Shown piece after piece: positions 1 through 8,886 of a stretch of DNA of 45,247 bases. The translations under genes were made by a program, and so were the position numbers. The notes beneath the pieces are model-generated. The model saw nothing but the letters and a program-made list of their open reading frames with translations. It was not told the origin of the DNA and made no database searches. Origin of the DNA: Aphanocapsa sp. GSE-SYN-MK-11-07L (lineage in GTDB: Bacteria > Cyanobacteriota > Cyanobacteriia > Thermosynechococcales > Thermosynechococcaceae); NCBI GenBank assembly GCA_019359715.1, contig JAHHGS010000101.1, positions 1 to 45,247 on the forward strand, written 5' to 3'. Position 1 is the first letter of the stretch; each line of letters starts with the position of its first letter.

Positions 1-83
1 TCGGCGAAGCTCAGTCGAGCCGTTGCGGATGCGGTATTGACCTTTCATGGCTTCTAGTTTGGGTTTGGCGATTCAAACTTACC

Positions 84-851
84 ATGACACATCCCTTCCG
101 CAACTTCCATTCATGCAACAACGCCGCATCCGCTGGAAAAACAGTGCTGCGTCCAGGGGGTAAACTTGCAACCGAGCAATTGTTTAGCTGGGCAAACTTC
201 CAACCAGGTGAAACAGTTTTAGAACTTGCCTCTGGTTTGGGCACGAGCGCGATCGCGCTAGCCAAACGCTATGGTGTGCACGTAACTGGAATCGAACAAG
301 ACTCCAATCGGGTGGCGATCGCCCAACATCGCGTGCGATCGCAAGGATTAGCCCATCAGGTCAACATAGTCCAGGGGAATATTTTTGAACTGGAGCAAAT
401 CTCTCAGCAGTTTGACTCTGTGGTTGCCGAAGCCATTCTCACGATGCAATCATCCCCTGGAAAAGCCAAAATTTTGCAGGGTGTCTACGGTTGCCTCCAG
501 CCCGGAGGTCGCTTCCTTGGGCATGAATTGTTAGCCCGTGACCATGAAGCTGAACTGCATCAAGTTCTGTCTGCGGTCAATCGAGTCAATGCCACCCCTC
601 TCTCGATCGACCATTGGATGACAACCCTGGCAGCCGCTGGCTTGCAAACCCAGCACCGGCAAACTGGGGCAATGCGTCTTCTTCATCTCCCCTCCCTGAT
701 TCAAGACGAAGGGCTGGCCAATACGCTGAAAATCTTTTCGGCAATTGCAACCCGACCCAAGCTGCGATCGCGCGTATTTGCCATGCGCCAAGTCTTTCAG
801 ACCTATCAACAAGACTTGGGGTATCTGATCTTTGCTGCTATCAAATCGTAG
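84..851 (+). CDS. Class I SAM-dependent methyltransferase
   Basis: Likely a small-molecule methyltransferase; the substrate cannot be told from sequence. The SAM-binding motif I is visible as LELASGLGTSA near residue 46, with the acidic motif II (GIEQD) about 23 residues later and a GGRFLGHEL segment following helix D. The N-terminal KTVLRPGGKLAT stretch is characteristic of a cyanobacterial branch of this fold. Length (255 aa) is normal. The frame is open upstream to the window edge, so a longer N-terminus is possible, but the ATG chosen puts KTVLRPGGKLAT at the expected place. It heads a same-strand group with the hypothetical, zinc-ribbon and cupin genes that follow. Confidence 0.8.
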   Translation: MTHPFRNFHSCNNAASAGKTVLRPGGKLATEQLFSWANFQPGETVLELASGLGTSAIALAKRYGVHVTGIEQDSNRVAIAQHRVRSQGLAHQVNIVQGNIFELEQISQQFDSVVAEAILTMQSSPGKAKILQGVYGCLQPGGRFLGHELLARDHEAELHQVLSAVNRVNATPLSIDHWMTTLAAAGLQTQHRQTGAMRLLHLPSLIQDEGLANTLKIFSAIATRPKLRSRVFAMRQVFQTYQQDLGYLIFAAIKS

Positions 852-976
852 TCTTCTCCCCGCAAACGACTCGTGCAAAATATGCATCGGTAATCCCTGC
901 AAACATGAGCTAGCTCAAAGAAATTGCCAAGAACAACTGCCAGAGTAGAAGTAGTTCAGACGATGAGGGTAACAAG

Positions 977-1474
977 ATGCTTTCTACAACAGCCCACCCA
1001 ATCTTGACAAAGCCAATTACAACTCAAGTAGCAACCCTTGCCAAACTGTATTTACAGGGAAAGCCAGCCCAGATTCCTGACGAAACGATCGCTGATCTTT
1101 GCGATTGGCTCATGAATGAGTTTCGCCAGTTGCCCTTAAATCTCCGATTCTCAGATTACAACCGTTACGACACCGTTGCAGCCATGTTCGCCGATATTGA
1201 GCGCGAGCAACTTTGGGTATCTGCTGACAGTTACGATACTTCGGTGTATCCCAATCCCATCTATGGATTTATTTTTCAGGGAATGCACGATTATGATCAC
1301 TATCTGACCGATAGTGACTTCAGCCTCAAAGGCGAAATCGCAGCCTATAACTTCACTGCCAAACGTGCCCCGAGTTTAGAGATCCAAAAGGTTCTTTACT
1401 CCGAAATTGTCCTGCGATCGGCTGCATATCTTGATTTAGGACATGCGGCTGCCCCTAAAATTGTTTTTCCATAA
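977..1474 (+). CDS. Conserved hypothetical protein, soluble
   Basis: I do not recognise a named family. The 165-residue product has no signal peptide or membrane segment. It contains a conserved-looking aromatic and histidine-rich core (YGFIFQGMHDYDHYL, around residues 97-111), whose HDYDH arrangement could bind a metal; that is inference. It follows the methyltransferase by 125 bp and precedes the zinc-ribbon gene by 22 bp, so it probably belongs to the same transcription unit. Confidence 0.65.
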   Translation: MLSTTAHPILTKPITTQVATLAKLYLQGKPAQIPDETIADLCDWLMNEFRQLPLNLRFSDYNRYDTVAAMFADIEREQLWVSADSYDTSVYPNPIYGFIFQGMHDYDHYLTDSDFSLKGEIAAYNFTAKRAPSLEIQKVLYSEIVLRSAAYLDLGHAAAPKIVFP

Positions 1475-1496
1475 GCAGCAACAGAGGTAACTGATC

Positions 1497-1646
1497 ATGC
1501 ACAACTGCCCTTGTTGCTCTTATCCATTACTACAGCATATCCAGCACCGGGAAATCTGCTGGTTTTGCCCTCACTGTCGGGCAATGATGCCTGTCCTTTC
1601 TGAAGTCAGCGTTATCTCAAACATTAGCTTAGGAGCATCAAAATGA
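1497..1646 (+). CDS. Small zinc-ribbon protein of the cyanobacterial CPCCS type
   Basis: A 49-residue protein with two cysteine clusters, CPCC at residues 4-7 and CWFCPHC at about 20-26, the spacing of a compact zinc ribbon. Short proteins starting with the same CPCCS...LLxHI...WFC pattern are common in cyanobacteria and have no assigned function that I know. The start ATG lies 22 bp after the preceding gene. The stop overlaps the next gene's start as ATGA, which indicates translational coupling to the cupin gene and supports this short ORF as real. Molecular role unknown; protein or nucleic-acid binding is possible. Confidence 0.7.
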   Translation: MHNCPCCSYPLLQHIQHREICWFCPHCRAMMPVLSEVSVISNISLGASK

Positions 1647-1951
1647 TCACTCAACCCACTTTCAACACCCAACTGCAAGCATTCGCCGACTATACAAAAC
1701 CAGGTGTCACCCGAAAAAACTTAGCCAAAGATGAACACACGCAATTCTCTCTGATCTGTCTGACGGCTGAAACAAAAATGCCAGAACATACTGCTGCTCG
1801 CAATGTTTCGATCACAGTCATTGAAGGACACGGAGTCCTGACTCTGAAAGGACAGGAAATTACATTGCAACCGGGTGTCTTTGTCTATATGCCTGCCAAC
1901 ACACCCCATGCGCTCCGAGCTTCGTCAAATCTAGCTTTTTTACACACTTAG
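1643..1951 (+). CDS. Cupin-domain protein
   Basis: A 102-residue single-domain cupin (cupin_2 type). The beta-barrel signatures are visible: PEHTAARNVSITVIEGHGVLTL for the first motif and LQPGVFVYMPANTPHAL for the second, with a conserved His in each that would ligate a metal. It is coupled by an ATGA overlap to the zinc-ribbon gene. Such small cupins can be sensors, isomerases or dioxygenase-like; nothing here decides which. A good ribosome-binding site (TTAGGAGCATCAAA) precedes the ATG inside the upstream gene. Confidence 0.8.
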   Translation: MITQPTFNTQLQAFADYTKPGVTRKNLAKDEHTQFSLICLTAETKMPEHTAARNVSITVIEGHGVLTLKGQEITLQPGVFVYMPANTPHALRASSNLAFLHT

Positions 1952-2100
1952 AGAACGTTTTGACAAATCACACCTCGATCGGTTTCTTAACCAATGTGGT
2001 GAATGGAGCAGTTTATTCAGAATGGCGCAACGGTCACTCAACAAAGCTTGTCTATCTGTTATGTCATGCCCAATAGAGGTAGACAAGTGGAGTTGTAAAT

Positions 2101-2386
2101 CTGTACATCGAAGCTTTTACGCAAGATGCGATCGTAGATGCTGGTTTCAATGGCTAGCTTTCATTGCCTCCCAATTTAATCGCTGAACTGGACTTGAAAT
2201 GGAAAAGGCGAGGTCCAGCAATCCTTGGAGACGGCAGCGAGTGTGTTGTCAACGTTTACGAGGCGGTTGAAGTTTGGGACGATACGTTGCTTACAATTCC
2301 AGTAGACGAAGCTGATGGAGGGCTATCAACTAACGGTGCAGGTTTTTGAAGGCGGACAGGTCGAACTTCGCAAAGTCACGGTTTAG
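2101..2386 (+). pseudogene. Decayed clan AA aspartic protease (retropepsin-like)
   Basis: Reading the + strand gives VDAGFNG, then a TAG at 2155-2157 where the family has Trp, then LSLPPNLIAELDLKWKRRG and onward to IPVDEAD at about 2316. The family's PLVGMSLL block is then missing. The protein resumes in another frame at 2318 as EGYQLTVQVFEGGQVEL and ends at a TAG at 2384. In this family (AF_0612-like clan AA proteases, frequent in cyanobacteria as small stand-alone ORFs) the D-[TA]-G-F-[ND]-G-W motif carries the catalytic Asp. One stop plus one deletion with frameshift make it inactive. The 5' end is not identifiable. Confidence 0.7.
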
Positions 2387-2388
2387 CT

Positions 2389-2481
2389 CAAGCCGGTTAT
2401 AGAGTTGCGATCGAACGTGCACGGTATGAATTCCAGCGGGGAGGGAACGAAATGCTAAGAGTAATGAGGCGAGAAGTTTAA
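2389..2481 (+). pseudogene. Possible serine-recombinase fragment
   Basis: An open stretch immediately after the decayed protease reads YRVAIERARYEFQRG, which resembles the coiled segment found after the zinc ribbon in large serine recombinases (IERARYEAxxA). It ends in a TAA 56 bp before the next gene. Only about 30 codons remain and there is no start, so this is at best a relic of a mobile element; chance resemblance is possible. Confidence 0.2.
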
Positions 2482-2511
2482 AACAAAAAAGCTGTAGCAC
2501 CGCTACAGCTT
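2480..2511 (-). terminator. Rho-independent terminator of the Bax-inhibitor gene
   Basis: A perfect 10-bp inverted repeat (AAGCTGTAGC / GCTACAGCTT, three-base loop) is followed on the minus strand by a T-rich tract, 26 bp beyond the stop codon of the minus-strand gene. Confidence 0.85.
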
Positions 2512-2536
2512 CAGGTCAATTAATTATGACATCCTG

Positions 2537-3265
2537 CTAGTCACGGCCATTGAGGGCAATTAATAGACGCAGAATAAAGATAAACAGGTTGATGTAGGTC
2601 AGGTACATCGATAGGGCTGCTGGTAGATACTGGTCATCTCGGTAGGTGCGGGGGAGGACAAAAAAGTCAACTACCGCCGCTCCGACAAACAGCACGACGC
2701 CAATCCCAGAGATGGCAATTTCTAACCAAGTCGGTGTGCCAAACCCAAAAACTGAGAACAGAATCTGGGCAACCATCACCACCAGCAGGGCAATGATGCC
2801 AAGCTGGACTGTCTTACCCAGCGCCATCCCATCTTGCTCAGACAGATTCGAGCCAATTGGGCGAGCGGCAATAAAGGTAACACCACAGCCCAAAGCGGCA
2901 ATCCCAATCCCCGTAATCCCGACACCCTGAGTCCGCAGAGCCAGAAAAATTAGCCCAGACAGGGTGTAGCCAGACAGCAAGCTATAGGTTGCCAGCAGCG
3001 GCAGTGCAATGCCATTGTTACCCTTTTCAGCCACATTGCGAGCAACGAAAAACAGCACCAGCTCAGCAATGATCGCCACAATAAAGGTGGGCATGAACAG
3101 TTGAGGAGCAGTCTGGATCACGCCTAGCCCTCCCCAAGAACCAACCGCAGTTAAAATCAAGCCGCCGCCGACAAAGGGCAGGGCGTTGCGAATCACATTC
3201 GGTCCAATTAAAGCCTGCTGCTTGGCCGACCGAATGGCTTGACGAAAATTACTTGTGCTACTCAC
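2537..3265 (-). CDS. Bax inhibitor-1 family membrane protein
   Basis: A 242-residue protein with about seven hydrophobic segments and the family's C-terminal pattern LSMYLTYINLFIFILRLL. Bacterial BI-1/YccA/TMBIM members are pH- or calcium-sensitive leak channels or partners of membrane proteases; the role in cyanobacteria is not established. The N-terminus (about residues 1-25) is hydrophilic and cytoplasmic. It is monocistronic, with a strong terminator and a GGAGG-type ribosome site just upstream of the ATG (reverse strand, near 3271-3277). Confidence 0.85.
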   Translation of the reverse strand: MSSTSNFRQAIRSAKQQALIGPNVIRNALPFVGGGLILTAVGSWGGLGVIQTAPQLFMPTFIVAIIAELVLFFVARNVAEKGNNGIALPLLATYSLLSGYTLSGLIFLALRTQGVGITGIGIAALGCGVTFIAARPIGSNLSEQDGMALGKTVQLGIIALLVVMVAQILFSVFGFGTPTWLEIAISGIGVVLFVGAAVVDFFVLPRTYRDDQYLPAALSMYLTYINLFIFILRLLIALNGRD

Positions 3266-3414
3266 GGGAATCCTCCCTCATAGATTTTGAAACAGACAGA
3301 GTGGCTGATACTGATATTCTGCCCTAACTACAAAAAAAGGCAACTTTGAGCTGAGCTGTGTTACGAACTAGAAATGATTAATAAGCCCAGTCAGCCCAAG
3401 CTTTGACTTAGCCC

Positions 3415-4935
3415 TCAGTCCTGACTGGGTCGAGGCTTGGGGTTGCGACCGAACAGGTGAGTTAGCTGCCGCAGGCGATCGCCCACCCCTTGGTTTAAGT
3501 CTTCAGCTTGATAGCGCCAAACCCAATTGCCCTCTGGCTTGCCCGGAAAATTCATTCGAGCGCTGGTGTCTAAGCCAAATAAATCTTGAAGGGGAATTAT
3601 CATTTGGTTGGCAATTGAACTCAAACCCAGTCGGATCAAATCCCAATGAATCCCGTCGGGGGAGATACAACCCAAATAGCTGGAAATCCGCCCCTGCTCA
3701 TAATCACTCAGTTGCTCGTACCAGCCAATCACTGTGTCGTTATCGTGGGTGCCTGTGTAAACGACGCAGTTACGGGCATAGTTAAACGGCAAAAATGAGT
3801 TGTCTGAGTCACTGCCAAAGGCAAACTGCAAAATTTTCATGCCAGGAAATTCAAATTGATCGCGCAGCTCTATGACTTCTGGAGTAATGTCTCCCAGGTC
3901 TTCAGCCAAGATGGGTAGTCTGCCCAGCTCTTGGGCGACAACCTCAAATAGAGCCGCCCCTGGCCCAGCAATCCATTCTCCATTTTCAGCGGTTTCTTCT
4001 CCCTTCGGCACCTGCCAGTAGGCTTCAAAGCCCCGAAAATGATCAACTCGAATCACATCGACAAAATCGAGTAAGCGCCGAAATCGACTCACCCACCAGC
4101 AATATCGATCCTTGTCCATTGCATCCCAGGCATAGGTTGGGTTGCCCCAGAGCTGCCCCGTGGCGCTGAAATAGTCGGGCGGCACACCAGCCATAAAGGC
4201 AGGTTCGCTGGTTTCTGGGTCAAGCTCAAAGAACTGCGGATTCGCCCAAACGTCTGCACTGTCATGGGCAACATAAATCGGAATATCGCCAATAATTTGA
4301 ATTCCCTGCTCGTTCGCAAACGCTTTCAGGCGCGACCACTGGCGGAAGAATTCAAACTGCTGAAACTTGAGGGCAAAAATCTCAGCCGCTAATTGCTGGT
4401 GCTGCTGGGCGATCGCCGCTGGCTGGCGCTGAGCCAAATTGGCGGCCCAGGTATGCCAAGCCGCTCCGTCATTGGCAGCCTTCAGGGCCATAAACAAGGC
4501 AAAATCGTCCAGCCAGGCTGCGGTGTGTTGACAAAATTGATGAAATTCTTCTAAGTCAGCTTCATCCGCCTGAGCTTGAAAATTAATCGCCGCTTTTTCG
4601 AGCAGCGGAATTTTAGTTGCGACTACCTGATCGAAATCGACCGTGTGACGGGGAAATTCCGGTAAGCTGTTGAGGTCTTCATCCGTCAACAATCCTTGAT
4701 TGCGCAGGTCTTCAAGGCTGATTAAGAGTGGATTGCCAGCGATCGCCGAGTAGCACATATAGGGCGAGTTGCCATAGCCGGTTGGACCCAACGGTAAGAC
4801 CTGCCAGAACTGCTGATCAGCGGCTGCCAAAAAGTTAACAAAATCGTAGGCGGCTTGACCCAAATCGCCAATCCCGTGGGGGCTGGGCAGACAGGTTGGA
4901 TGCAGCAATAAACCACTAGAGCGGGGGAATAGCAT
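3415..4935 (-). CDS. malQ: 4-alpha-glucanotransferase (amylomaltase)
   Basis: A 506-residue GH77 enzyme that transfers alpha-1,4-glucan segments between maltooligosaccharides in glycogen turnover. Visible family blocks are PSPHGIGDLG near the N-terminus, the substrate-loop region SATGQLWGNPTY, the nucleophile segment IRVDHFRGFEAYW, LPILAEDLG carrying the acid/base Glu, and VYTGTHDNDT for the third catalytic Asp region. Length matches bacterial MalQ. It stands alone, about 150 bp from the Bax-inhibitor gene and divergent from rimM. Confidence 0.97.
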   Translation of the reverse strand: MLFPRSSGLLLHPTCLPSPHGIGDLGQAAYDFVNFLAAADQQFWQVLPLGPTGYGNSPYMCYSAIAGNPLLISLEDLRNQGLLTDEDLNSLPEFPRHTVDFDQVVATKIPLLEKAAINFQAQADEADLEEFHQFCQHTAAWLDDFALFMALKAANDGAAWHTWAANLAQRQPAAIAQQHQQLAAEIFALKFQQFEFFRQWSRLKAFANEQGIQIIGDIPIYVAHDSADVWANPQFFELDPETSEPAFMAGVPPDYFSATGQLWGNPTYAWDAMDKDRYCWWVSRFRRLLDFVDVIRVDHFRGFEAYWQVPKGEETAENGEWIAGPGAALFEVVAQELGRLPILAEDLGDITPEVIELRDQFEFPGMKILQFAFGSDSDNSFLPFNYARNCVVYTGTHDNDTVIGWYEQLSDYEQGRISSYLGCISPDGIHWDLIRLGLSSIANQMIIPLQDLFGLDTSARMNFPGKPEGNWVWRYQAEDLNQGVGDRLRQLTHLFGRNPKPRPSQD

Positions 4936-5060
4936 AGGTCTACAGAATACTCGATAATCTAGGATAGGAAGCTCTTCATCACAGGGTAAGTTTTTTCGCT
5001 AACGGTTGGCTAAACTTGTTGAGTCTAGAATCATTGCACGATCGCAGAGCAGGAGTAGGG

Positions 5061-5633
5061 GTGGAAGACTGGCTAGAAATTGGGACGGTGGTGTCAGCCC
5101 AAGGCTTAAAGGGCGAGGTGCGCGTTTATCCCGACTCAGATTTTCCAGAGCGATTTGAAATTCCTGGTCAGCGCTGGCTCTGGCACAAAGGGGCAGAGCA
5201 GCCAGAAGCCAGAGAGTTAGTGCACGGACGCTACCTGAGCGGCAAGGGCTTATACGTGCTCAAATTTGCCGATGTAAACACCCGTGAGCAAGCAGAGGCA
5301 ATGAAGGGGTATCGACTTGTGGTGTCCCAAGCCGATCGCCTACCGTTGGCAGCAGGAGAATTTCATCTCCATGACCTGATTGGGCTGGCAGTGTTTCAAC
5401 AGGTTAGTCAGGAACAGGTTGGCACAGTGATTGGTGTTGCAACAGCAGGTAATGATTTATTAGAAGTTCAACTATCGCCCGCTCAATCTAAGGTTTTCAT
5501 CCCTCTTGTGCGAGAAATTGTGCCAACTGTAGACCTTGCCAATGGTCGAATAGAAATTACTCCCCCGGCGGGTTTATTACCAGAGTCTTCTCAATCTGTG
5601 GTCAGCGAGCCAGCCAAAGCTGAGGATGCTTAA
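5061..5633 (+). CDS. rimM: Ribosome maturation factor RimM
   Basis: RimM assists assembly of the 30S subunit head and binds S19. The N-terminal RimM barrel starts at DWLEIGTVVSAQGLKGEVRVYPDSDFPERF. The C-terminal PRC-barrel part contains HDLIGLAVF and LVREIVPTVDLANGRIEI. I chose the GTG at 5061 rather than the TTG at 5016: an AGGAG lies five bases upstream of it and family members begin at this point. About 15 residues after the PRC barrel are a variable tail. Confidence 0.9.
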   Translation: MEDWLEIGTVVSAQGLKGEVRVYPDSDFPERFEIPGQRWLWHKGAEQPEARELVHGRYLSGKGLYVLKFADVNTREQAEAMKGYRLVVSQADRLPLAAGEFHLHDLIGLAVFQQVSQEQVGTVIGVATAGNDLLEVQLSPAQSKVFIPLVREIVPTVDLANGRIEITPPAGLLPESSQSVVSEPAKAEDA

Positions 5634-6077
5634 TCTGCGATCGCTACTTTTGCTCTCAGTACAAATTTATAAAATTCTCAGCCCAGTCAGGCATCGATTT
5701 GATCCGGTTTTTGAAGACTTAAGATTCATTTCATGAATGCAAAATTGCCGGTGATCGGCTAGCAAAGAATGACTCCAAATCATGCAGGCGAGGATTCTTA
5801 GGCAAACCTTAAGAAAATCCCACGGCTGAATTGAAAAGACCTAACCTATTAGGTGTGATTGAAGTTAGATGAACCTTGATTACTCAAATGTTTAGGATCA
5901 TCAAGTCTACCTTTACCTTCGGTTAATAAAAGACCTCCAAAGCATTGTTTTCGTCCAAAATTTTGTCGAGCTAGGGCTACTGACCGCAGCCAATCTCACC
6001 GGACTGTTTGAAGCGTTCCAGTTTAGAGCGGTCTTGGTTGCGAGCCATTTGTCCAGAAATCCTCTGAGAGAGAGTGC
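5634..6077 (+). promoter_or_regulatory. Long leader/regulatory region of ctaCDE
   Basis: 444 bp without a convincing gene separate rimM from ctaC. It is AT-rich and holds a perfect 6-4-6 inverted repeat, ACCTAA-CCTA-TTAGGT, at 5839-5854, a possible operator. A GAGAGAG ribosome site lies just before the ctaC ATG. I see no clear sigma-70 promoter and no tRNA or known small RNA. Confidence 0.35.
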
Positions 6078-7127
6078 ATGAAAGAGATTCCATCTTCAAT
6101 TCTCACCCTGACTGCTGGGGTGCTGATTACAATCATTAGCTTCTGGGTGGGTCAGCATCATGGATTGATGCCAGAACAAGCGTCTGAGCAAGCGCCCCTC
6201 GTCGATAATCTGTTCAACGTGATGGTGATGATTGGGACAGCCCTATTTTTGGTTGTCCAAGGTGCCATCATTGTTTTTATGATCAAGTATCGCCGCCGGG
6301 CTGGTGATGATACGGATGGGTTGTATATCGAAGGTAATTTGCCGCTGGAAGCTTTTTGGACTGCGATCCCGGCAGCAATTGTTATTTTCCTGGGCATCTA
6401 CAGCGTTGATGTTTTTGACAATATGGGGGGATTGAATCCTGGTGATCATGGCATGATGTCTCATCACCACGTTCAGCCAGCGGCGGTGGTCGCTCAAGCT
6501 CCCAGTCAGCCCGCGATCGCGGCTGATACAGCAGCCCCGCTGATTGAACCACAAGCTCCCTACGCACGCTACGGCTTTGGTGCCAACCCCGATCAAATGG
6601 GCAAGCCGCCCGCCCTTTCAGTTAATGTGACCGGGATGCAATACGCTTGGCTATTCAACTATCCCGGCGGGGTTGTAACGGGAGAATTACACATTCCGGC
6701 TGGCAGAGATGTGCAGTTAAATCTTTCTGCCAAAGATGTGATCCATTCTTTTTGGGTGCCCCAGTTCCGCTTGAAGCAAGATGCGCTGCCGGGGCAGCCG
6801 ACGGAATTAAGGTTTATTGCCAGCAAGCCTGGCACCTATCCCGTTGTCTGTGCTGAGCTGTGTGGCTCCTATCATGGCGGCATGAGAACTCAGGTGATTG
6901 TCCACACCCAGGCAGATTACGACCAGTGGTGGGCTTCAACTCAAGTGGCTCAGGCACCTGATCAAGAGCAGACGATCGCAGTTAGACCCAGCGATCTGTC
7001 TGCCCCTGAGTTTTTGGCTCCCTACGCTGAGCAAGTTGGAGTGTCCTCTGCTGCCTTGGCTCACTTGAAACATCACCACCAGGGCGGCACGATGATCTCT
7101 CATTTGCCAGCCAGCCCAGAGAGCTGA
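6078..7127 (+). CDS. ctaC: Cytochrome c oxidase subunit II
   Basis: Carries the CuA centre that receives electrons from cytochrome c6 or plastocyanin. Two N-terminal membrane helices (about residues 7-25 and 45-70, 90-110) precede a cupredoxin domain. The CuA ligands are visible: His223 (VIHSFWVPQF), then Cys258-x3-Cys262-x3-His266-x2-Met269 within CAELCGSYHGGM. Length is 349 residues, longer than many homologues because of a His/Ala/Pro-rich linker (about residues 125-170) between helix and cupredoxin and a tail of about 60 residues ending in HLKHHHQGG. First gene of the ctaCDE operon. Confidence 0.97.
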   Translation: MKEIPSSILTLTAGVLITIISFWVGQHHGLMPEQASEQAPLVDNLFNVMVMIGTALFLVVQGAIIVFMIKYRRRAGDDTDGLYIEGNLPLEAFWTAIPAAIVIFLGIYSVDVFDNMGGLNPGDHGMMSHHHVQPAAVVAQAPSQPAIAADTAAPLIEPQAPYARYGFGANPDQMGKPPALSVNVTGMQYAWLFNYPGGVVTGELHIPAGRDVQLNLSAKDVIHSFWVPQFRLKQDALPGQPTELRFIASKPGTYPVVCAELCGSYHGGMRTQVIVHTQADYDQWWASTQVAQAPDQEQTIAVRPSDLSAPEFLAPYAEQVGVSSAALAHLKHHHQGGTMISHLPASPES

Positions 7128-7170
7128 CACCAGCTTTTAATGCAGTTTTTGAAGGATTGATTTCGCTCCT

Positions 7171-8847
7171 ATGACTCCAGCCCAACTCCCCGTTAATACG
7201 CCCTTGGCTGATCCTGGGGCTTCTCCGCCGCCCCAAGGTTGGAAGTGGTATGACTACTTCACGTTCAATGTTGACCATAAGGTAATTGGGATTCAGTACC
7301 TAGTCACATCGTTCTTCTTTTACCTGATTGGGGGAGCGATGGCCGTGGCAATGCGGACAGAGTTGGCGACTCCAGATTCCGACTTTATTGATCCCACCCT
7401 TTACAACGCCTTCATGACCAACCACGGCACGATCATGATTTTCCTCTGGATTGTGCCGAGTGCGATTGGCGGATTTGGCAATTTTTTGGTGCCCTTGATG
7501 ATTGGGGCCAGAGACATGGCCTTCCCGAAGCTGAATGCGATCGCCTTTTGGCTCAACCCGCCCGCCGGGGCGCTGCTGATGGCCAGCTTCTTCTTTGGTG
7601 GAGCCCAAAGCGGCTGGACTTCCTATCCGCCGCTGAGTGAAATTACGGCCAATGTCGCTCAGTCGATGTGGATTCTGGCGATTGTGATGGTCGGCACCTC
7701 TTCAATTCTGGGGGCGCTCAATTTTGTGATTACGATTTTGTTCATGCGGATACCGAGCATGAGGTTAGACCAGTCACCGCTGTTCTGCTGGGCTATGCTA
7801 GCCACGTCGCTGCTGGCCCTGCTCTCGACCCCAGTCCTCGCGATCGGCTTGCTGCTGCTGCTGTTTGATATTAATTTTGGCACCTCCTTTTTTAAGCCGG
7901 ATGCCGGCGGTAATGTCGTCCTCTACCAGCATTTGTTCTGGTTTTACTCTCACCCAGCAGTTTACCTAATGATTTTGCCGATCTTTGGCATTATGTCAGA
8001 GGTATTTCCGGTTTATTCCCGTAAGCCAATTTTTGGCTACAAGGCGATCGCCTATTCCAGCATGGCGATTTGCTTGGTCGGGCTGTTTGTCTGGGTGCAC
8101 CACATGTTTACGAGTGGGACTCCGCCCTGGATGCGCCTATTTTTTACGATTTCAACTCTAATTGTCGGTATTCCAACTGGAGTCAAGATTTTTGGCTGGG
8201 TGGCGACCATGTGGGGCGGTAAGATTCGCTATACGACATCAATGCTGTTCGCGATCGGTTTTCTGACCATGTTTGTGTTTGGCGGCATGACCGGAGTCAC
8301 GATGGGGACAGCTCCGGTCGATATTCACGTCCATGACACTTACTACGTGGTTGGGCATTTCCACTACGTCCTGTTTGGCGGGTCAGTGTTTGGGCTGTAT
8401 GCCGGAATCTATCACTGGTTCCCTAAAATGACCGGGAGATTGCTGAACGAGCCGCTGGGCTGGGTACATTTTGCCCTCACCTTTATTGGCTCTAACCTCA
8501 CCTTTCTGCCCATGCATCAGTTGGGCTTGCAGGGGATGCCGCGCCGAGTCGCCATGTATGATCCGCAATTTACTTCGGTGAATCAGCTCTGCACGATTGG
8601 CGCCTTTATCTTGGCGGCTTCAGTCATTCCATTCACAATTAATGTGGTTTGGAGCTGGTCACGGGGAGCCGTCGCCGGAGACAATCCTTGGCGAGCGCTT
8701 ACACTAGAGTGGACGACTAGCTCACCCCCTCTGATCGAAAATTGGGAAGTGCTGCCGGTGCTGACCCATGGCCCCTACGATTACGGTCTAAACAACAGTT
8801 CGCCTGAGAATCTCGAACCTGTAGCTGGTTCAACCAGCCCTTCCTAA
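7171..8847 (+). CDS. ctaD: Cytochrome c oxidase subunit I, A2 type
   Basis: Catalytic subunit of the aa3-type terminal oxidase with 12 predicted helices. Ligands seen are His85 (heme a), His261 (CuB, tyrosine-linked through Tyr265), His310 and His311 (CuB), His396 (heme a3) and His398 (heme a). The helix VI segment reads YSHPAVY. The D-channel glutamate of A1 oxidases is absent and the Tyr-Ser pair replaces it, which defines A2 enzymes such as those of Thermus caa3. 558 residues, full length. It follows ctaC by 43 bp. Confidence 0.98.
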   Translation: MTPAQLPVNTPLADPGASPPPQGWKWYDYFTFNVDHKVIGIQYLVTSFFFYLIGGAMAVAMRTELATPDSDFIDPTLYNAFMTNHGTIMIFLWIVPSAIGGFGNFLVPLMIGARDMAFPKLNAIAFWLNPPAGALLMASFFFGGAQSGWTSYPPLSEITANVAQSMWILAIVMVGTSSILGALNFVITILFMRIPSMRLDQSPLFCWAMLATSLLALLSTPVLAIGLLLLLFDINFGTSFFKPDAGGNVVLYQHLFWFYSHPAVYLMILPIFGIMSEVFPVYSRKPIFGYKAIAYSSMAICLVGLFVWVHHMFTSGTPPWMRLFFTISTLIVGIPTGVKIFGWVATMWGGKIRYTTSMLFAIGFLTMFVFGGMTGVTMGTAPVDIHVHDTYYVVGHFHYVLFGGSVFGLYAGIYHWFPKMTGRLLNEPLGWVHFALTFIGSNLTFLPMHQLGLQGMPRRVAMYDPQFTSVNQLCTIGAFILAASVIPFTINVVWSWSRGAVAGDNPWRALTLEWTTSSPPLIENWEVLPVLTHGPYDYGLNNSSPENLEPVAGSTSPS

Positions 8848-8886
8848 CCGCAACGCTTGCCCTTTAATATCTGCGCCAGGAAAGCT

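Noticed and set aside
1-57. Possible C-terminal tail of an upstream gene ending in TAG at 55-57
   Set aside because: Only 18 codons (to a TAG) with no recognisable motif; cannot be supported.
8857-8886. TTG-initiated N-terminal extension of CtaE
   Set aside because: The ATG at 8887 has a ribosome site and gives the normal length.
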